In this document: positions 54,676-63,565 of the stretch, in pieces
Layout of the letters: the number at the start of each line of letters is the position of its first letter
Numbering within the stretch: position 1 is the first letter of the stretch
Made by a program: the position numbers and the translations under genes
NCBI GenBank assembly: GCA_965200825.1
Contig: OZ241385.1
Coordinates: forward strand, 2,604,001-2,668,000
Source: Bin80 sp026709335
GTDB taxonomy: Bacteria > Bacteroidota > Rhodothermia > Rhodothermales > Bin80
Direction of reading: 5' to 3'
DNA length: 64,000 bases
The notes under the pieces: model-generated
What the model was told of the DNA's origin: nothing
The model's database searches: none
Seen by the model: the letters and a program-made list of their open reading frames with translations, nothing else

Positions 54676-55950
54676 GTGACATTAATCGTTGTGTCCATAC
54701 TCCTTCTGTTTGGTGCTGTTGTGAAGCAGTGTGATCTTAAGATCTGGCGCATCAAATCCGGGCGAAGAAGAGCACTTTGCCGGCTCCTGCCATTGCCATT
54801 GTTGATTGCCTCATTAGCAATGGTTCTGGGTTCATGTAAAGGTGTGGAAGATCCACAGAAAATCACGCATCCAATCATGAGTCTGATTTCTCATATTGAG
54901 AGTAGTCACGAGCTTGCTTTACACAGTGTCGGTTCTGAAGATCTTCTATATGCCAGAGAATTAGCTCGGAAGTTGGCATCATCGACTGAAATTCTGACAC
55001 TGGGAGAACCTGAGGGAGAAGAGCATCAGGTATTCGGTCAGATCACCGATATCAAACTGGATCGTGGTGGGAATTTGTATGTTCTGGATGCAGCATACAG
55101 TACAGTGAGAATATATGACTCTGAGGGCTTATACAAGTATTCAATAGGAAGCCCGGGCAGAGGACCGGGTGAATTTTTTATGCCCGAGGATTTGGAGGTT
55201 GACTCTCTTGGGAGAGTTTATGTAATTGATAAAACGTCCCGAAAGACTATTTTCAAACGAGTTGCTAATGGGCATGAGTTGGAACAGGTTATTACTCTTC
55301 CGATAACTCCTTTTGAGCTATGTAGCGATGGTGGAACCTTATATGTTCATGGTACTTCCTCAGAAGAATCTTCCAATGTAATTTTCACTTATACATCCGA
55401 TGGAAACAGTTTAGGCGCCTTTGGCACAGTATATGAATCGCCTTCTTCTGTGGTACGATACTTCTTTGAACAAGGAAAAATTGCATGCACACACAGTCCA
55501 GGAAAAATCATATATGCTTCCGGTTTGCTTCCAGTTATCCACAGTTATTCACTCGAAGGGGATATTCAGTGGACAGCAAGAATTCCGAATTTTAAGATGC
55601 TCAATATAGTAGAGAATAAAGGAGCTACTCCAGATCAATCATCCGTAACGATGAATGTACGCTCCAATGCGCATGATCAGATTGCAACGGTGGTTCCATT
55701 TCCTGCAAAGCATGTAATACTTCAGGTTTCTTCGTTCACGCCTGAGAGCATTGATAATTCTGATAGAGGGGAAGGAGAGAGATTTGTGGAACTTCTGTCT
55801 TATTTGGTGATTGCTCAGACTGGCGAAGCAGTTTATATTGGTCATTCATTGCCACGTATTGTTGCTATCACAGAAGATCACTTTTACACCAAACAAACTT
55901 CTCCATATCCTAAAATTACGGTTCACAGCTACAATTCTGCTGGTGAGTAA
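54676..55950 (+). CDS. six-bladed beta-propeller lipoprotein (BF/NHL type)
   Basis: 424 residues from GTG 54676. Two hydrophobic stretches at the start; the second (LPLLIASLAMVLGSC, Cys about 54) has a lipobox, so the mature protein may begin there and the true start may be further in. Propeller motifs: ITDIKLDRGGNLYVLDAAYSTVRIYDSEG (about 126-154), PGRGPGEFFMPEDLEVDSLGRVYVIDK (about 160-186), the GRGPGEF/DxxGxxYVxD pattern of the 6-bladed_beta-propeller family common in Bacteroidota. Role unknown, possibly carbohydrate or signal binding at the cell surface. Confidence 0.8.
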   Translation: MTLIVVSILLLFGAVVKQCDLKIWRIKSGRRRALCRLLPLPLLIASLAMVLGSCKGVEDPQKITHPIMSLISHIESSHELALHSVGSEDLLYARELARKLASSTEILTLGEPEGEEHQVFGQITDIKLDRGGNLYVLDAAYSTVRIYDSEGLYKYSIGSPGRGPGEFFMPEDLEVDSLGRVYVIDKTSRKTIFKRVANGHELEQVITLPITPFELCSDGGTLYVHGTSSEESSNVIFTYTSDGNSLGAFGTVYESPSSVVRYFFEQGKIACTHSPGKIIYASGLLPVIHSYSLEGDIQWTARIPNFKMLNIVENKGATPDQSSVTMNVRSNAHDQIATVVPFPAKHVILQVSSFTPESIDNSDRGEGERFVELLSYLVIAQTGEAVYIGHSLPRIVAITEDHFYTKQTSPYPKITVHSYNSAGE

Positions 55951-56483
55951 ACTTGCAGAACCCCGACATCACCTGTCTCAATTTGTATGCTTGGCCTTGC
56001 CTACTCGTACCCCAAGGAGCTCGTATAGCGCACTGGCCATGACGGTCAATTGAGCATCGGCATTGATTAGGAACAACAGAAATCAATGCATCCATATGGA
56101 AGAATTTGATAGAGTCGCTGAGCATATTTTCAATCACCATTCTCTGTGCATATCGATCAATGAGTTGGGTTGCCGGTCGTCTCATCTGATTTATCAAAGA
56201 GATTCCATCGTATCCATACGAAAACTGCATAGAATATCAGATAATCTTGCGGGCAGCTCTTTTTCGGCAGATTCCTGAAAGCTCTCACACTCACTTGATA
56301 TTTGAGGTACCCCGCATGGCGGGGCGAACCGTGCAACAATGATCTCGTGTATTTCGGCGATGGAGTTTTCTTTATTTTGACAGGGAACCAAATCAGATAA
56401 AGCGAATTCACACATCGGGTGTATCCTTGGCGCACCTTGGTTATAATTCTGCATAGTACACGATAATTCATCAATCAATCGCG
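55951..56483. other. region with transposase relic, otherwise gene-free
   Basis: No intact gene. The minus strand holds a frameshifted transposase fragment listed separately; the rest shows nothing I can name. Confidence 0.5.
55970..56230 (-). pseudogene. DDE-transposase C-terminal fragment, frameshifted
   Basis: The minus strand reads QLIDRYAQRMVIENMLSDS and IKFFHMDALISVV, then after a frame change ADAQLTVMASALYELLGVRVGKA. This is the order of the C-terminal part of a DDE transposase (R(M/L)xIEN.xxxxxFFHxxALSSxVxxxxDxxLTLxASxLYxLL). Upstream domains and both ends are missing. A dead remnant; exact IS family not determined. Confidence 0.7.
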
Positions 56484-57119
56484 ATGTCTGACAGTATAGA
56501 GACTGCCCGCAAACAAAATTCTGTTGGAGTTGAGTCGGAGAAAGCGCAAGCCCACGCTGAAGGAGTTACAGCATCTGTGGAAGATGCTCCTGAAACGATT
56601 TCAATCAAGGAGTATGTTGACAGACGTTTTGCGCAGCAGGATGCTAAAAATGGTCAGGCTCGTGCTGAAACGCAAAAAGATCTCGAAAAAGTGCGTGCCG
56701 GAAATGCGGAACTGAATGCGAAAATGGATACAGGATTCGCAAAACTGCGTGCCGAAATGGATGCAAGATTTGCAGAGCTGCGTGCCGAAAACGTGGAACT
56801 ACGTGCCGAGTTTGTAGAACTGCGTGCCGAAATGGATGCAAGATTTGCAGAGCTGCGTGCCGGAAACGCGGAACTGCGTGCCGGAAACGTGGAGCTGCGT
56901 GCCGAAATGGATACAAGGTTTGTAGAACTGCGTGCCGAAATGGATACAAGGTTTGCAGAACTACATGCGAAAGTAGATACAGGATTCGCAGAACTACGCC
57001 TGGAAATGCAAACAGGATTCGCCGAAAATAAAGCATCTCAGTTGCACCAACTTCGCTGGATTGTCGGTGCCATTTTTGCAGCTGGAAGCCTTATCATCGC
57101 TGCTGGATTCTTTACATAA
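56484..57119 (+). CDS. repeat-built coiled-coil protein with C-terminal membrane anchor
   Basis: 211 residues. The first 60 are polar, then about 110 residues are built from near-identical 11-residue (ELRAEMDARFA type) and 7-residue (ELRAGNV type) units, i.e. hendecads and heptads of a long coiled coil. One C-terminal TM segment follows (WIVGAIFAAGSLIIAAGFF, about 190-208). Charged helix plus tail anchor suggests a membrane-tethered rod. No catalytic domain and no family I can name; DUF1640-like proteins have a similar layout. Standing alone between a relic and an empty region. Confidence 0.65.
   Translation: MSDSIETARKQNSVGVESEKAQAHAEGVTASVEDAPETISIKEYVDRRFAQQDAKNGQARAETQKDLEKVRAGNAELNAKMDTGFAKLRAEMDARFAELRAENVELRAEFVELRAEMDARFAELRAGNAELRAGNVELRAEMDTRFVELRAEMDTRFAELHAKVDTGFAELRLEMQTGFAENKASQLHQLRWIVGAIFAAGSLIIAAGFFT
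56690..57020 (+). repeat. tandem 33-bp / 21-bp coding repeats
   Basis: Units close to GAACTGCGTGCCGAAATGG plus 14 bases recur in frame through the gene, mixed with 21-bp units (GAACTGCGTGCCGGAAACG type). The near identity at DNA level suggests recent expansion by slippage or recombination, so copy number may vary between strains. Confidence 0.8.
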
Positions 57120-57574
57120 ATGCAAGAAACCGCTACTCCCTGATAATCCTTTCCCCTTGCTATATCTCAACTCTCAATTCTGATCAGAGATGACCAGGAC
57201 TACTCCCCCAGCGAAATTGGAGAGAGTCGTTCAACGGGGACAGATCGTTTGAGTGGGCTCCTCTTTCACCTCAATATTTGTCGTGATGGGAATGTGAACG
57301 TACGTTGTCAATGCTCCACGATGGCTTCATCCCATGCCCACAGTTCCCTGTACCTTTCACCGATTACGAAGACGAGGAGTTCCTTCGGTATGATAGTATG
57401 AGGTTGGGAAGCAATCTGTAATGGTTGTATATGAACTCTATCACTCATTTATGCGAGCTCGAGGTCGTGTTGACTTCCACCCAATCCATAATGCACTGTA
57501 ACGACGGAAAGAAGTTATTCCAATGGGATTTCCGTATGAATACATTCCATCTGTAAACTTTGTTTTGGGGACTG
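57120..57574. other. gene-free stretch
   Basis: No gene, repeat or structured RNA that I can support in these 455 bases between the coiled-coil gene and the convergent end of the efflux operon. Confidence 0.5.
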
Positions 57575-60500
57575 TCAAGCAGCCGAGGGGAATTTCACCC
57601 CTTGTTTTGCCTGTCGTTTCAGAGTATTACTCTTCCACAGATAATAGATCACTGGGATGATGATGAGCGTCAGTATTGTTGAGGAAATCATTCCCCCCAC
57701 CATTGGAGCCACAATGCGTTTCATTATTTCCGAACCGGTACCAGTGCCCCACAGAATGGGTAATAGTCCAGCCATGATAGTGAGGACTGTCATCATCTTG
57801 GGTCGAACACGATCCACAGCACCAATAATGATAGCATCATAGAGGTCCTTTAGCGAATTCATCTGCCCCCGTAGCTGTTTTTCACGGTAAGCCTGGTTCA
57901 GATAAATCAGCATGATTACTCCTGTTTCAGCAGCTACCCCTGCAAGTGCAATAAATCCTACCCCGACTGCCACACTAAGATGATAATCCAGCAGATATAG
58001 AAGCCAAATTCCGCCAACAAGTGAAAATGGTAAAGAGAGCATGACAATCATACTTTCGGTAATACTCCTGAAATTCAAGTACAACAACACGAAAATAATG
58101 AGTAGAGTAACCGGTACGACCAATTGAAGACGCCGCTGAGCTCGTTCAATATATTCGTACTGACCACTCCAGACAATGCTGTATCCCTCTGGGAAGGCTA
58201 CCTGCTCATTTATCGCCAAACGAGCCTGATCAACATATGTACCGATGTCAATATCACGAATGTCGACGTAGATCCAGGAGGTCTTGCGTGCATTCTCACT
58301 TTTGATCACAGGTGGACCTTTTACGATGTTGAAATCAGCCACGTAGCTGAGAGGAATTTGCGCACCTGTGGGGGTTGGAATGAGAACTCGATTCAATGCG
58401 GGTAAATTGTCACGCAGTTCTCGGCTGTAGCGGACGTTCACTGGATACCGCTCCAGTCCCTCAACGGTCTGCGTGACGTTCATTCCTCCAATGGCTGACA
58501 TGATCACATCCTGTACATCACCAACAGTGAGTCCATGTCGGGCAGCCTCTTCCCTGTTAATTCTGTAATCAAGAAAATTACCTCCAACCGCTTTATCCGG
58601 GAACGCACTCAGTGTACCAGGAAGTGTCTGAACTACAGCAGCAATGCGTTGGCTCAGATCTGAAAGGACTGTCAAGTCCGGCCCCATAAGCTTGATACCC
58701 ACAGGGGTTTTAATTCCCGTGGAGAGCATGTCAATGCGGGTTTTGATGGGCATTGTCCACGCATTCGTCAACCCGGGAAAGTTGATTGCATCATCAAGCT
58801 CACGGATGAGATCGTCCATGGTCATTCCTTCGCGCCATTCATGCTTTGGCTTAAGTGTAATGATGGTCTCCAACATGGACAGAGGGGCAGGGTCTGTTGC
58901 AGTTTCGGCTCGCCCAGCCTTGCCCATGACGTGTTCAACCTCGGGAAAGCTTTTGATGATTTTGTCGGTCTGGTGCAGGACCTCCTTGGCTTTGGTAATA
59001 CTGATGCCGGGATCCGTTGTAGGCATGTAAAGAAGATCTCCCTCATTTAATGGCGGCATGAATTCGCTGCCGAGTTTTCCAATCGGGTAAACTGTTGCAC
59101 CGAGAATCAACAGCATGGTTATAAGCGCTAACCATCTGAAGCGAAGAGTTCCCCGGATTATAGGTCGATATACCCCAATCAATAAGCGACTGATTGGGTT
59201 CTTTTTTTCGGGCAGAATTCTGCCACGAACAAAATATCCCATCAGGACCGGAACCATTGTGATGGACAATAGAGCGGAAGCCGCCATCACATATGTTTTC
59301 GTGAAAGCCAGAGGTCTGAAAAGCCTGCCTTCCTGTGCCTGTAAGGTGAATACAGGTAAAAAAGAAAGCGTGATAATCAATAATGAATAGAACAGTGCTG
59401 GACCAACCTCTTTGGCAGCATCTATGACAATACTCCAGTGATCTTTTTTTCCTGTGTCGCGCTCAAGATGTTTATGGACATTTTCCACCATTACAATTGC
59501 ACCATCAACCATGACACCAATGGCAATAGCAATTCCGCTGAGCGACATAATATTGGCATTCAGCCCCTGGACATACATGACCAGGAATGCAATGAGGATC
59601 CCGACGGGCAAGGTAATGATGGCCACAAAAGCGCTTCGGATATGCAGTAGGAATAACATGATCACCAGTGCGACAATAATGCTTTCCTCCAAGAGTTTTT
59701 CTTTGAGATTGGAAATGCCTCGTTTGATCAGGCCACTGCGATCATAGGAAGCCTGGATCGTTACTCCTTCAGGCAGTCCTTTTTGTAATTCTTCCAATTT
59801 TTCCTTTACCGCATCAATCGTTTTGAGAGCATTTTCTCCGTAGCGCATTACGACGATGCCGCCAACTACTTCGCCTTCACCGTTCCAGTCAGTAAGGCCT
59901 CGTCTGAGTTCAGGTCCTAGATGGACGTGAGCAACATTGCGAATGAGTATTGGAGTTCCATTCTCATCTACGCCGACAGGCGTATTCTCCACATCTCTGA
60001 TCGATTGGATATAGCCGAGTCCGCGAACCATAAATTCGGTTTCACCCATTTCAATCAAGCGGCCACCTACATCACTGTTACTTCTCTGCAGAGCAGTTCG
60101 AACAGTAGACAGAGGGATATTGTAAGCTAAGAGCTTGTTCGGGTCCACCTCTATCTGATATTGCTTCACATAACCTCCAATAGAAGCCACCTCGGCTACA
60201 CCAGGTACGCTCATCAGTTCATAGCGAAGAAACCAGTCCTGGATAGAACGCAACTGCTGGAGATCGTGACGGTTGTCACTCTCGAGTATATATTGAAATA
60301 TCCATCCCACCCCGGTGGCATCCGGGCCAAGTGCAGGAGTAACGTCGTTGGGTAATCGGTCCGCCACATAGTTCAGATATTCCAACACGCGACTTCTTGC
60401 CCAGTACAGGTCGGTTCCATCTTCAAAAATGATATAAACAAACGATGAGCCAAAAAATGAATACCCCCGTACGACCTTTGCAAATGGCACGGCAAGCATG

Positions 60501-60715
60501 GCTGTCGTTAGGGGGTATGTAACCTGATCTTCAACCACTTGCGGAGCCTGCCCCGGATACTCGGTATGGACAATGACCTGAATATCACTCAAATCAGGAA
60601 TAGCATCCACCGGCGTCCGAAACAGTGCATACACACCAGCAGAGATGACCAACAAAGTAAGCAGGATAACCAGGAAACGATTTTTTACGGACCCCTCAAT
60701 AATTCTTTCTAACAT
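57575..60715 (-). CDS. cusA: heavy-metal efflux RND pump, CusA-type
   Basis: 1046 residues, the normal size. Twelve TM segments are expected. Motifs: N-terminal RNRFLVILLTLLVI TM1 region, DAIPDLSDIQVIVHTEYPGQAPQVVEDQVTYPL (about 36-68), the proton-relay GVMVDGAIVMVENVHKHLE (about 400-418), LLYMPTTDPGISITKAKEVL (about 558-577) and the C-terminal VGVGFIALAGVAAETGVIMLIYLNQA and GTGTGSEIMKRIVAPMVGGM. The LYMPTTxPGIS and AETGVIM blocks favour the Cu(I)/Ag(I) group over the Co/Zn/Cd group. Third gene of the operon after the outer-membrane factor and adaptor; gap to cusB 60 bases. cusA is used by similarity. Confidence 0.93.
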   Translation of the reverse strand: MLERIIEGSVKNRFLVILLTLLVISAGVYALFRTPVDAIPDLSDIQVIVHTEYPGQAPQVVEDQVTYPLTTAMLAVPFAKVVRGYSFFGSSFVYIIFEDGTDLYWARSRVLEYLNYVADRLPNDVTPALGPDATGVGWIFQYILESDNRHDLQQLRSIQDWFLRYELMSVPGVAEVASIGGYVKQYQIEVDPNKLLAYNIPLSTVRTALQRSNSDVGGRLIEMGETEFMVRGLGYIQSIRDVENTPVGVDENGTPILIRNVAHVHLGPELRRGLTDWNGEGEVVGGIVVMRYGENALKTIDAVKEKLEELQKGLPEGVTIQASYDRSGLIKRGISNLKEKLLEESIIVALVIMLFLLHIRSAFVAIITLPVGILIAFLVMYVQGLNANIMSLSGIAIAIGVMVDGAIVMVENVHKHLERDTGKKDHWSIVIDAAKEVGPALFYSLLIITLSFLPVFTLQAQEGRLFRPLAFTKTYVMAASALLSITMVPVLMGYFVRGRILPEKKNPISRLLIGVYRPIIRGTLRFRWLALITMLLILGATVYPIGKLGSEFMPPLNEGDLLYMPTTDPGISITKAKEVLHQTDKIIKSFPEVEHVMGKAGRAETATDPAPLSMLETIITLKPKHEWREGMTMDDLIRELDDAINFPGLTNAWTMPIKTRIDMLSTGIKTPVGIKLMGPDLTVLSDLSQRIAAVVQTLPGTLSAFPDKAVGGNFLDYRINREEAARHGLTVGDVQDVIMSAIGGMNVTQTVEGLERYPVNVRYSRELRDNLPALNRVLIPTPTGAQIPLSYVADFNIVKGPPVIKSENARKTSWIYVDIRDIDIGTYVDQARLAINEQVAFPEGYSIVWSGQYEYIERAQRRLQLVVPVTLLIIFVLLYLNFRSITESMIVMLSLPFSLVGGIWLLYLLDYHLSVAVGVGFIALAGVAAETGVIMLIYLNQAYREKQLRGQMNSLKDLYDAIIIGAVDRVRPKMMTVLTIMAGLLPILWGTGTGSEIMKRIVAPMVGGMISSTILTLIIIPVIYYLWKSNTLKRQAKQGVKFPSAA

Positions 60716-60775
60716 GATGATCTCGATTGAATATCCATAAGTGCCCGTTTTCCGCTAGAAGTGTTACACGGCATC

Positions 60776-62140
60776 TCAATGATGCAGATGCTCTGCCGGT
60801 TTGCTCGGATTGGAAGGTACTCCAGAGCCCTCATCCTCGGGGGTTGATTCCGGAAGGGTTTGTCCATGAAGCATCTTGCGAATCGCTTCTTGCAAGCGAC
60901 TCTCACTGTCCAACATGAACTGTGCGGAAATCACAATCTCTTCGCCTACCCGCAACCCACTGAGAATTCGGATATAATTGTTGTTCGGACCTCCTTCTTC
61001 ACCCAATAAGATTTCGCGAGGTTCAAATCTTCCTTCATCATGGACAACGAAAATGATTGCACGCGCGCCAGATCGGATCACTGCCTCAGAGGGTACGACA
61101 ATTGCATCAGGGATCACTTTACTCTGAAGCTGTATATTGGCATACATACCTGGCTTTAAATCAAGATCTGGATTGGAAAAAATCAGGCGAACGTGAACAT
61201 CGCGAGCGCTCTCTCTCAGGTAGGGATAGACATAGGAGACTCTGCCGGTATAGGTCTTGCCCGGCAGATAGGACAATTGCATTTCGACACGCTGACCATT
61301 GCTGATCCACGGCACTTCGTTGTCATAGAAACTGGCATGTACCCAAACGGTCCGCAAATCGGCGATCTTGAACAAATCTTCCCCAACCTCAACATGACCA
61401 CCTTCAATTGCATTCCTTGCTACAACGATTCCGGTGACCGGGGCACTGATGACTATCGTTTTTCTGACCTCACCGGTTTGTGCCAAATAGTCAATTTCTG
61501 ATTCGGGGATATCCCAGTATTCGAGACGCGTTTGTGCAGAAGTCAGTAGCTTTTGTGCATCTTCTCTGACGGAAGGTATGGTACTCTGAGAAGCCAGCCG
61601 GAAATTTTTCAACGCCAGTACATACTCTTGTTGAGTCGTGACCAGTTCTGGTGAATAGATCTCAAGGAGTGGATCTCCCGCTTGAACTTGATCTCCCACG
61701 AAATGGGCGTGAAGAGTTTCAATCCAACCGGATATCTTGGTATTAACCAGGTAGAGTTTTTCTTCATCGTATTGAACCTCGCCGATCGTACGGATTGTGC
61801 GCATAAAATCCAAACGTTGAACTTGTCCGGTTCGGACTCCCATATTCTGCACTGTGGCAGGATCAACAGAGATCGTGTTGCCAGAATCCATCCGATCCTC
61901 ATCTTCATAGACAGGAATTAGATCCATACCCATTTTTGACTTTCCGGGGCGATCATAGATTTCTGAAGGATCCATGGGGGCTTGCCAGTAAAGGATCTGC
62001 CTTTCGTCAAGGGGAGGTAAATCTTGGGATTCCGATGTTGCTTTGTCGGTTGAAGCGCGCCCAAGAAAAAAACTACAGGCGAGGACGAGTATGAGAAATA
62101 CAGGAATCCATAGCTGTTTAACGTGCTTCTGTAAGTTCAT
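60776..62140 (-). CDS. cusB: RND efflux periplasmic adaptor, CusB-type
   Basis: 454 residues. Membrane fusion protein linking pump and outer-membrane channel. N-terminal signal/lipobox-like VFLILVLACSFFLGRA, then a heavy-metal-binding-like segment ILYWQAPMDPSEIYDRPGKSKMGMDLIPVYEDE (about 49-81), in which the PMDP and GMDLIPVYE blocks replace the Cys-rich form. Hairpin and barrel-sandwich domains follow (GWIETLHAHFVGDQVQAGDPLLEIYSPELVTTQQEYVLAL; VSAPVTGIVVARNAIEGGHVEVGEDLF). His-rich tail (PAEHLHH) may bind metal. Confidence 0.92.
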   Translation of the reverse strand: MNLQKHVKQLWIPVFLILVLACSFFLGRASTDKATSESQDLPPLDERQILYWQAPMDPSEIYDRPGKSKMGMDLIPVYEDEDRMDSGNTISVDPATVQNMGVRTGQVQRLDFMRTIRTIGEVQYDEEKLYLVNTKISGWIETLHAHFVGDQVQAGDPLLEIYSPELVTTQQEYVLALKNFRLASQSTIPSVREDAQKLLTSAQTRLEYWDIPESEIDYLAQTGEVRKTIVISAPVTGIVVARNAIEGGHVEVGEDLFKIADLRTVWVHASFYDNEVPWISNGQRVEMQLSYLPGKTYTGRVSYVYPYLRESARDVHVRLIFSNPDLDLKPGMYANIQLQSKVIPDAIVVPSEAVIRSGARAIIFVVHDEGRFEPREILLGEEGGPNNNYIRILSGLRVGEEIVISAQFMLDSESRLQEAIRKMLHGQTLPESTPEDEGSGVPSNPSKPAEHLHH

Positions 62141-62170
62141 AATTACTGTAAGGAATAGGACTATCGGTGT

Positions 62171-63478
62171 CTAGTATGCGGTCAAATCCGTGAGGGACCC
62201 CACACCGAGCGCTCGTTCAAGTTCGGCAGTTGCGAGGAGATAGCGTGTGAATGTGTCGTCGTAACTCATGTGGAGCGAGAACAGTGTACGCTCCGAGTCC
62301 AGCAGATCCAGGAAATTCGTACCTCCTGTTGAATAAGAACTGAGCGTGGACTGGAGTGCGATTTCAGCTTGGGGAATCAGGGCTTCCCGGAGAAGCTCCA
62401 GCTGTTGTGCCTTCTCACGCAATTGATGCACCAAATCTGTGATTCGGGCTGTGATAGCGGTTTGAAGAGCCTCCTGACGCACATAGACATGGCTACGACG
62501 CACACGCTCTTCTTCTAACTGAGCCCGCCGCCGTTCACGCTGTAAAGGAATCCGAATCGTGGCTGCGATTCCAAGGGCATCACGGCCTGTGGCGGTGGAT
62601 AGTATATCCGTGCGAGAAATGTCAAAATAAGTGACACCAAGCCGGAAATCAGGCCTGAATTGCTTCCGTGCCAGCAAGATTTTTTCGTCAGCACGTTTTG
62701 TGGCTGTTTCCAGAGCATTTGCTTCGGGTCGATGACTGAGTGCTATTTCAACCAGAGCCATTACATTACTTTGAATGTTCGGGGGAGCTTTAATCGTGAC
62801 GATTGATTCGGTAGAGATGGGGCGATTCAGCAAATTAGAGAGAACCTCCGCTGCCGCATGTCCTTCTGTGGACAGTTCAAGTTGCAGCCGAGACAAAGAA
62901 TTTCTCTCCAACTGCGTTTTTAGGATTGCTTGTTGGGTACCAGTACCTACTTCATACCGAGCTGTCGAGATTTCCTCAAATTTTTGTAGTCTCTCCTTGA
63001 AGGAAAGAATGCGTAATTCTTGCTGTTGAATGCGATAGAGCGTGAAATAGGCTTGCTTGACCTGAAGTAAGAGGGCGTCTTCCAGAGTGGCCGTATCAAA
63101 CCCTTGAATCTCTGCAGTTTGATCTGCAATGGATGCCAGAAGTCTCAGTTTTCCGGGATAGGGAATTTCCTGTTCTATACTCCACTGACTACGTTGAGCA
63201 CCTCGTGCAGTCAAGACAGGAGCGGGCTGGTAGATGATTCTCACGGATGGATCGGGAAACGCAGAAACCTGCCCGCTCCGTAAAGCGAGTGCCTGTGTTT
63301 CCAAATGTGATGCCTGTAGCAAAAGATTGTTGGCTCGTGCTTCTATCAGAAGATCATCAAGGCTCGACAATGTGTCGGTTGGAGCATCAGATAGATCTTG
63401 ACTGAAGACTTGTAGGGGCAATATGAACAGAAACAGCAGGCCGACACAAACTGTGCCAGTAGATCGGATAAACTTCAT
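62171..63478 (-). CDS. cusC: TolC-family outer-membrane efflux protein, CusC-type
   Basis: 435 residues with signal peptide (VCVGLLFLFILPLQVFSQ). Two OEP repeats of long helices: SLDDLLIEARANNLLLQASHLETQALALRSGQVSAFPDPSVRI at about 40-82 and EIALSHRPEANALETATKRADEKILLARKQFRPDFRLGVTYFD at about 237-280, and the pattern SSYSTGGTNFLDLLDSERTLF near the end. Forms the outer-membrane channel of the tripartite pump. Gap to cusB is 30 bases. Gene symbol by position and similarity. Confidence 0.88.
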   Translation of the reverse strand: MKFIRSTGTVCVGLLFLFILPLQVFSQDLSDAPTDTLSSLDDLLIEARANNLLLQASHLETQALALRSGQVSAFPDPSVRIIYQPAPVLTARGAQRSQWSIEQEIPYPGKLRLLASIADQTAEIQGFDTATLEDALLLQVKQAYFTLYRIQQQELRILSFKERLQKFEEISTARYEVGTGTQQAILKTQLERNSLSRLQLELSTEGHAAAEVLSNLLNRPISTESIVTIKAPPNIQSNVMALVEIALSHRPEANALETATKRADEKILLARKQFRPDFRLGVTYFDISRTDILSTATGRDALGIAATIRIPLQRERRRAQLEEERVRRSHVYVRQEALQTAITARITDLVHQLREKAQQLELLREALIPQAEIALQSTLSSYSTGGTNFLDLLDSERTLFSLHMSYDDTFTRYLLATAELERALGVGSLTDLTAY

Positions 63479-63565
63479 AACTTCCTGACAATAGGACTAA
63501 TCGTGTATCAGTATAGAGGCGCAGAGAGCACGCCCCCTCACGAAACAGTATAACCTGGAATCCTA

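Noticed and set aside
60776..62140. CusB metal-binding segment without Cys as a sign of degeneration
   Set aside because: The Pro-Met-Asp-Pro and Gly-Met-Asp form is, as far as I know, a normal variant of this adaptor family, so it is not evidence of decay.
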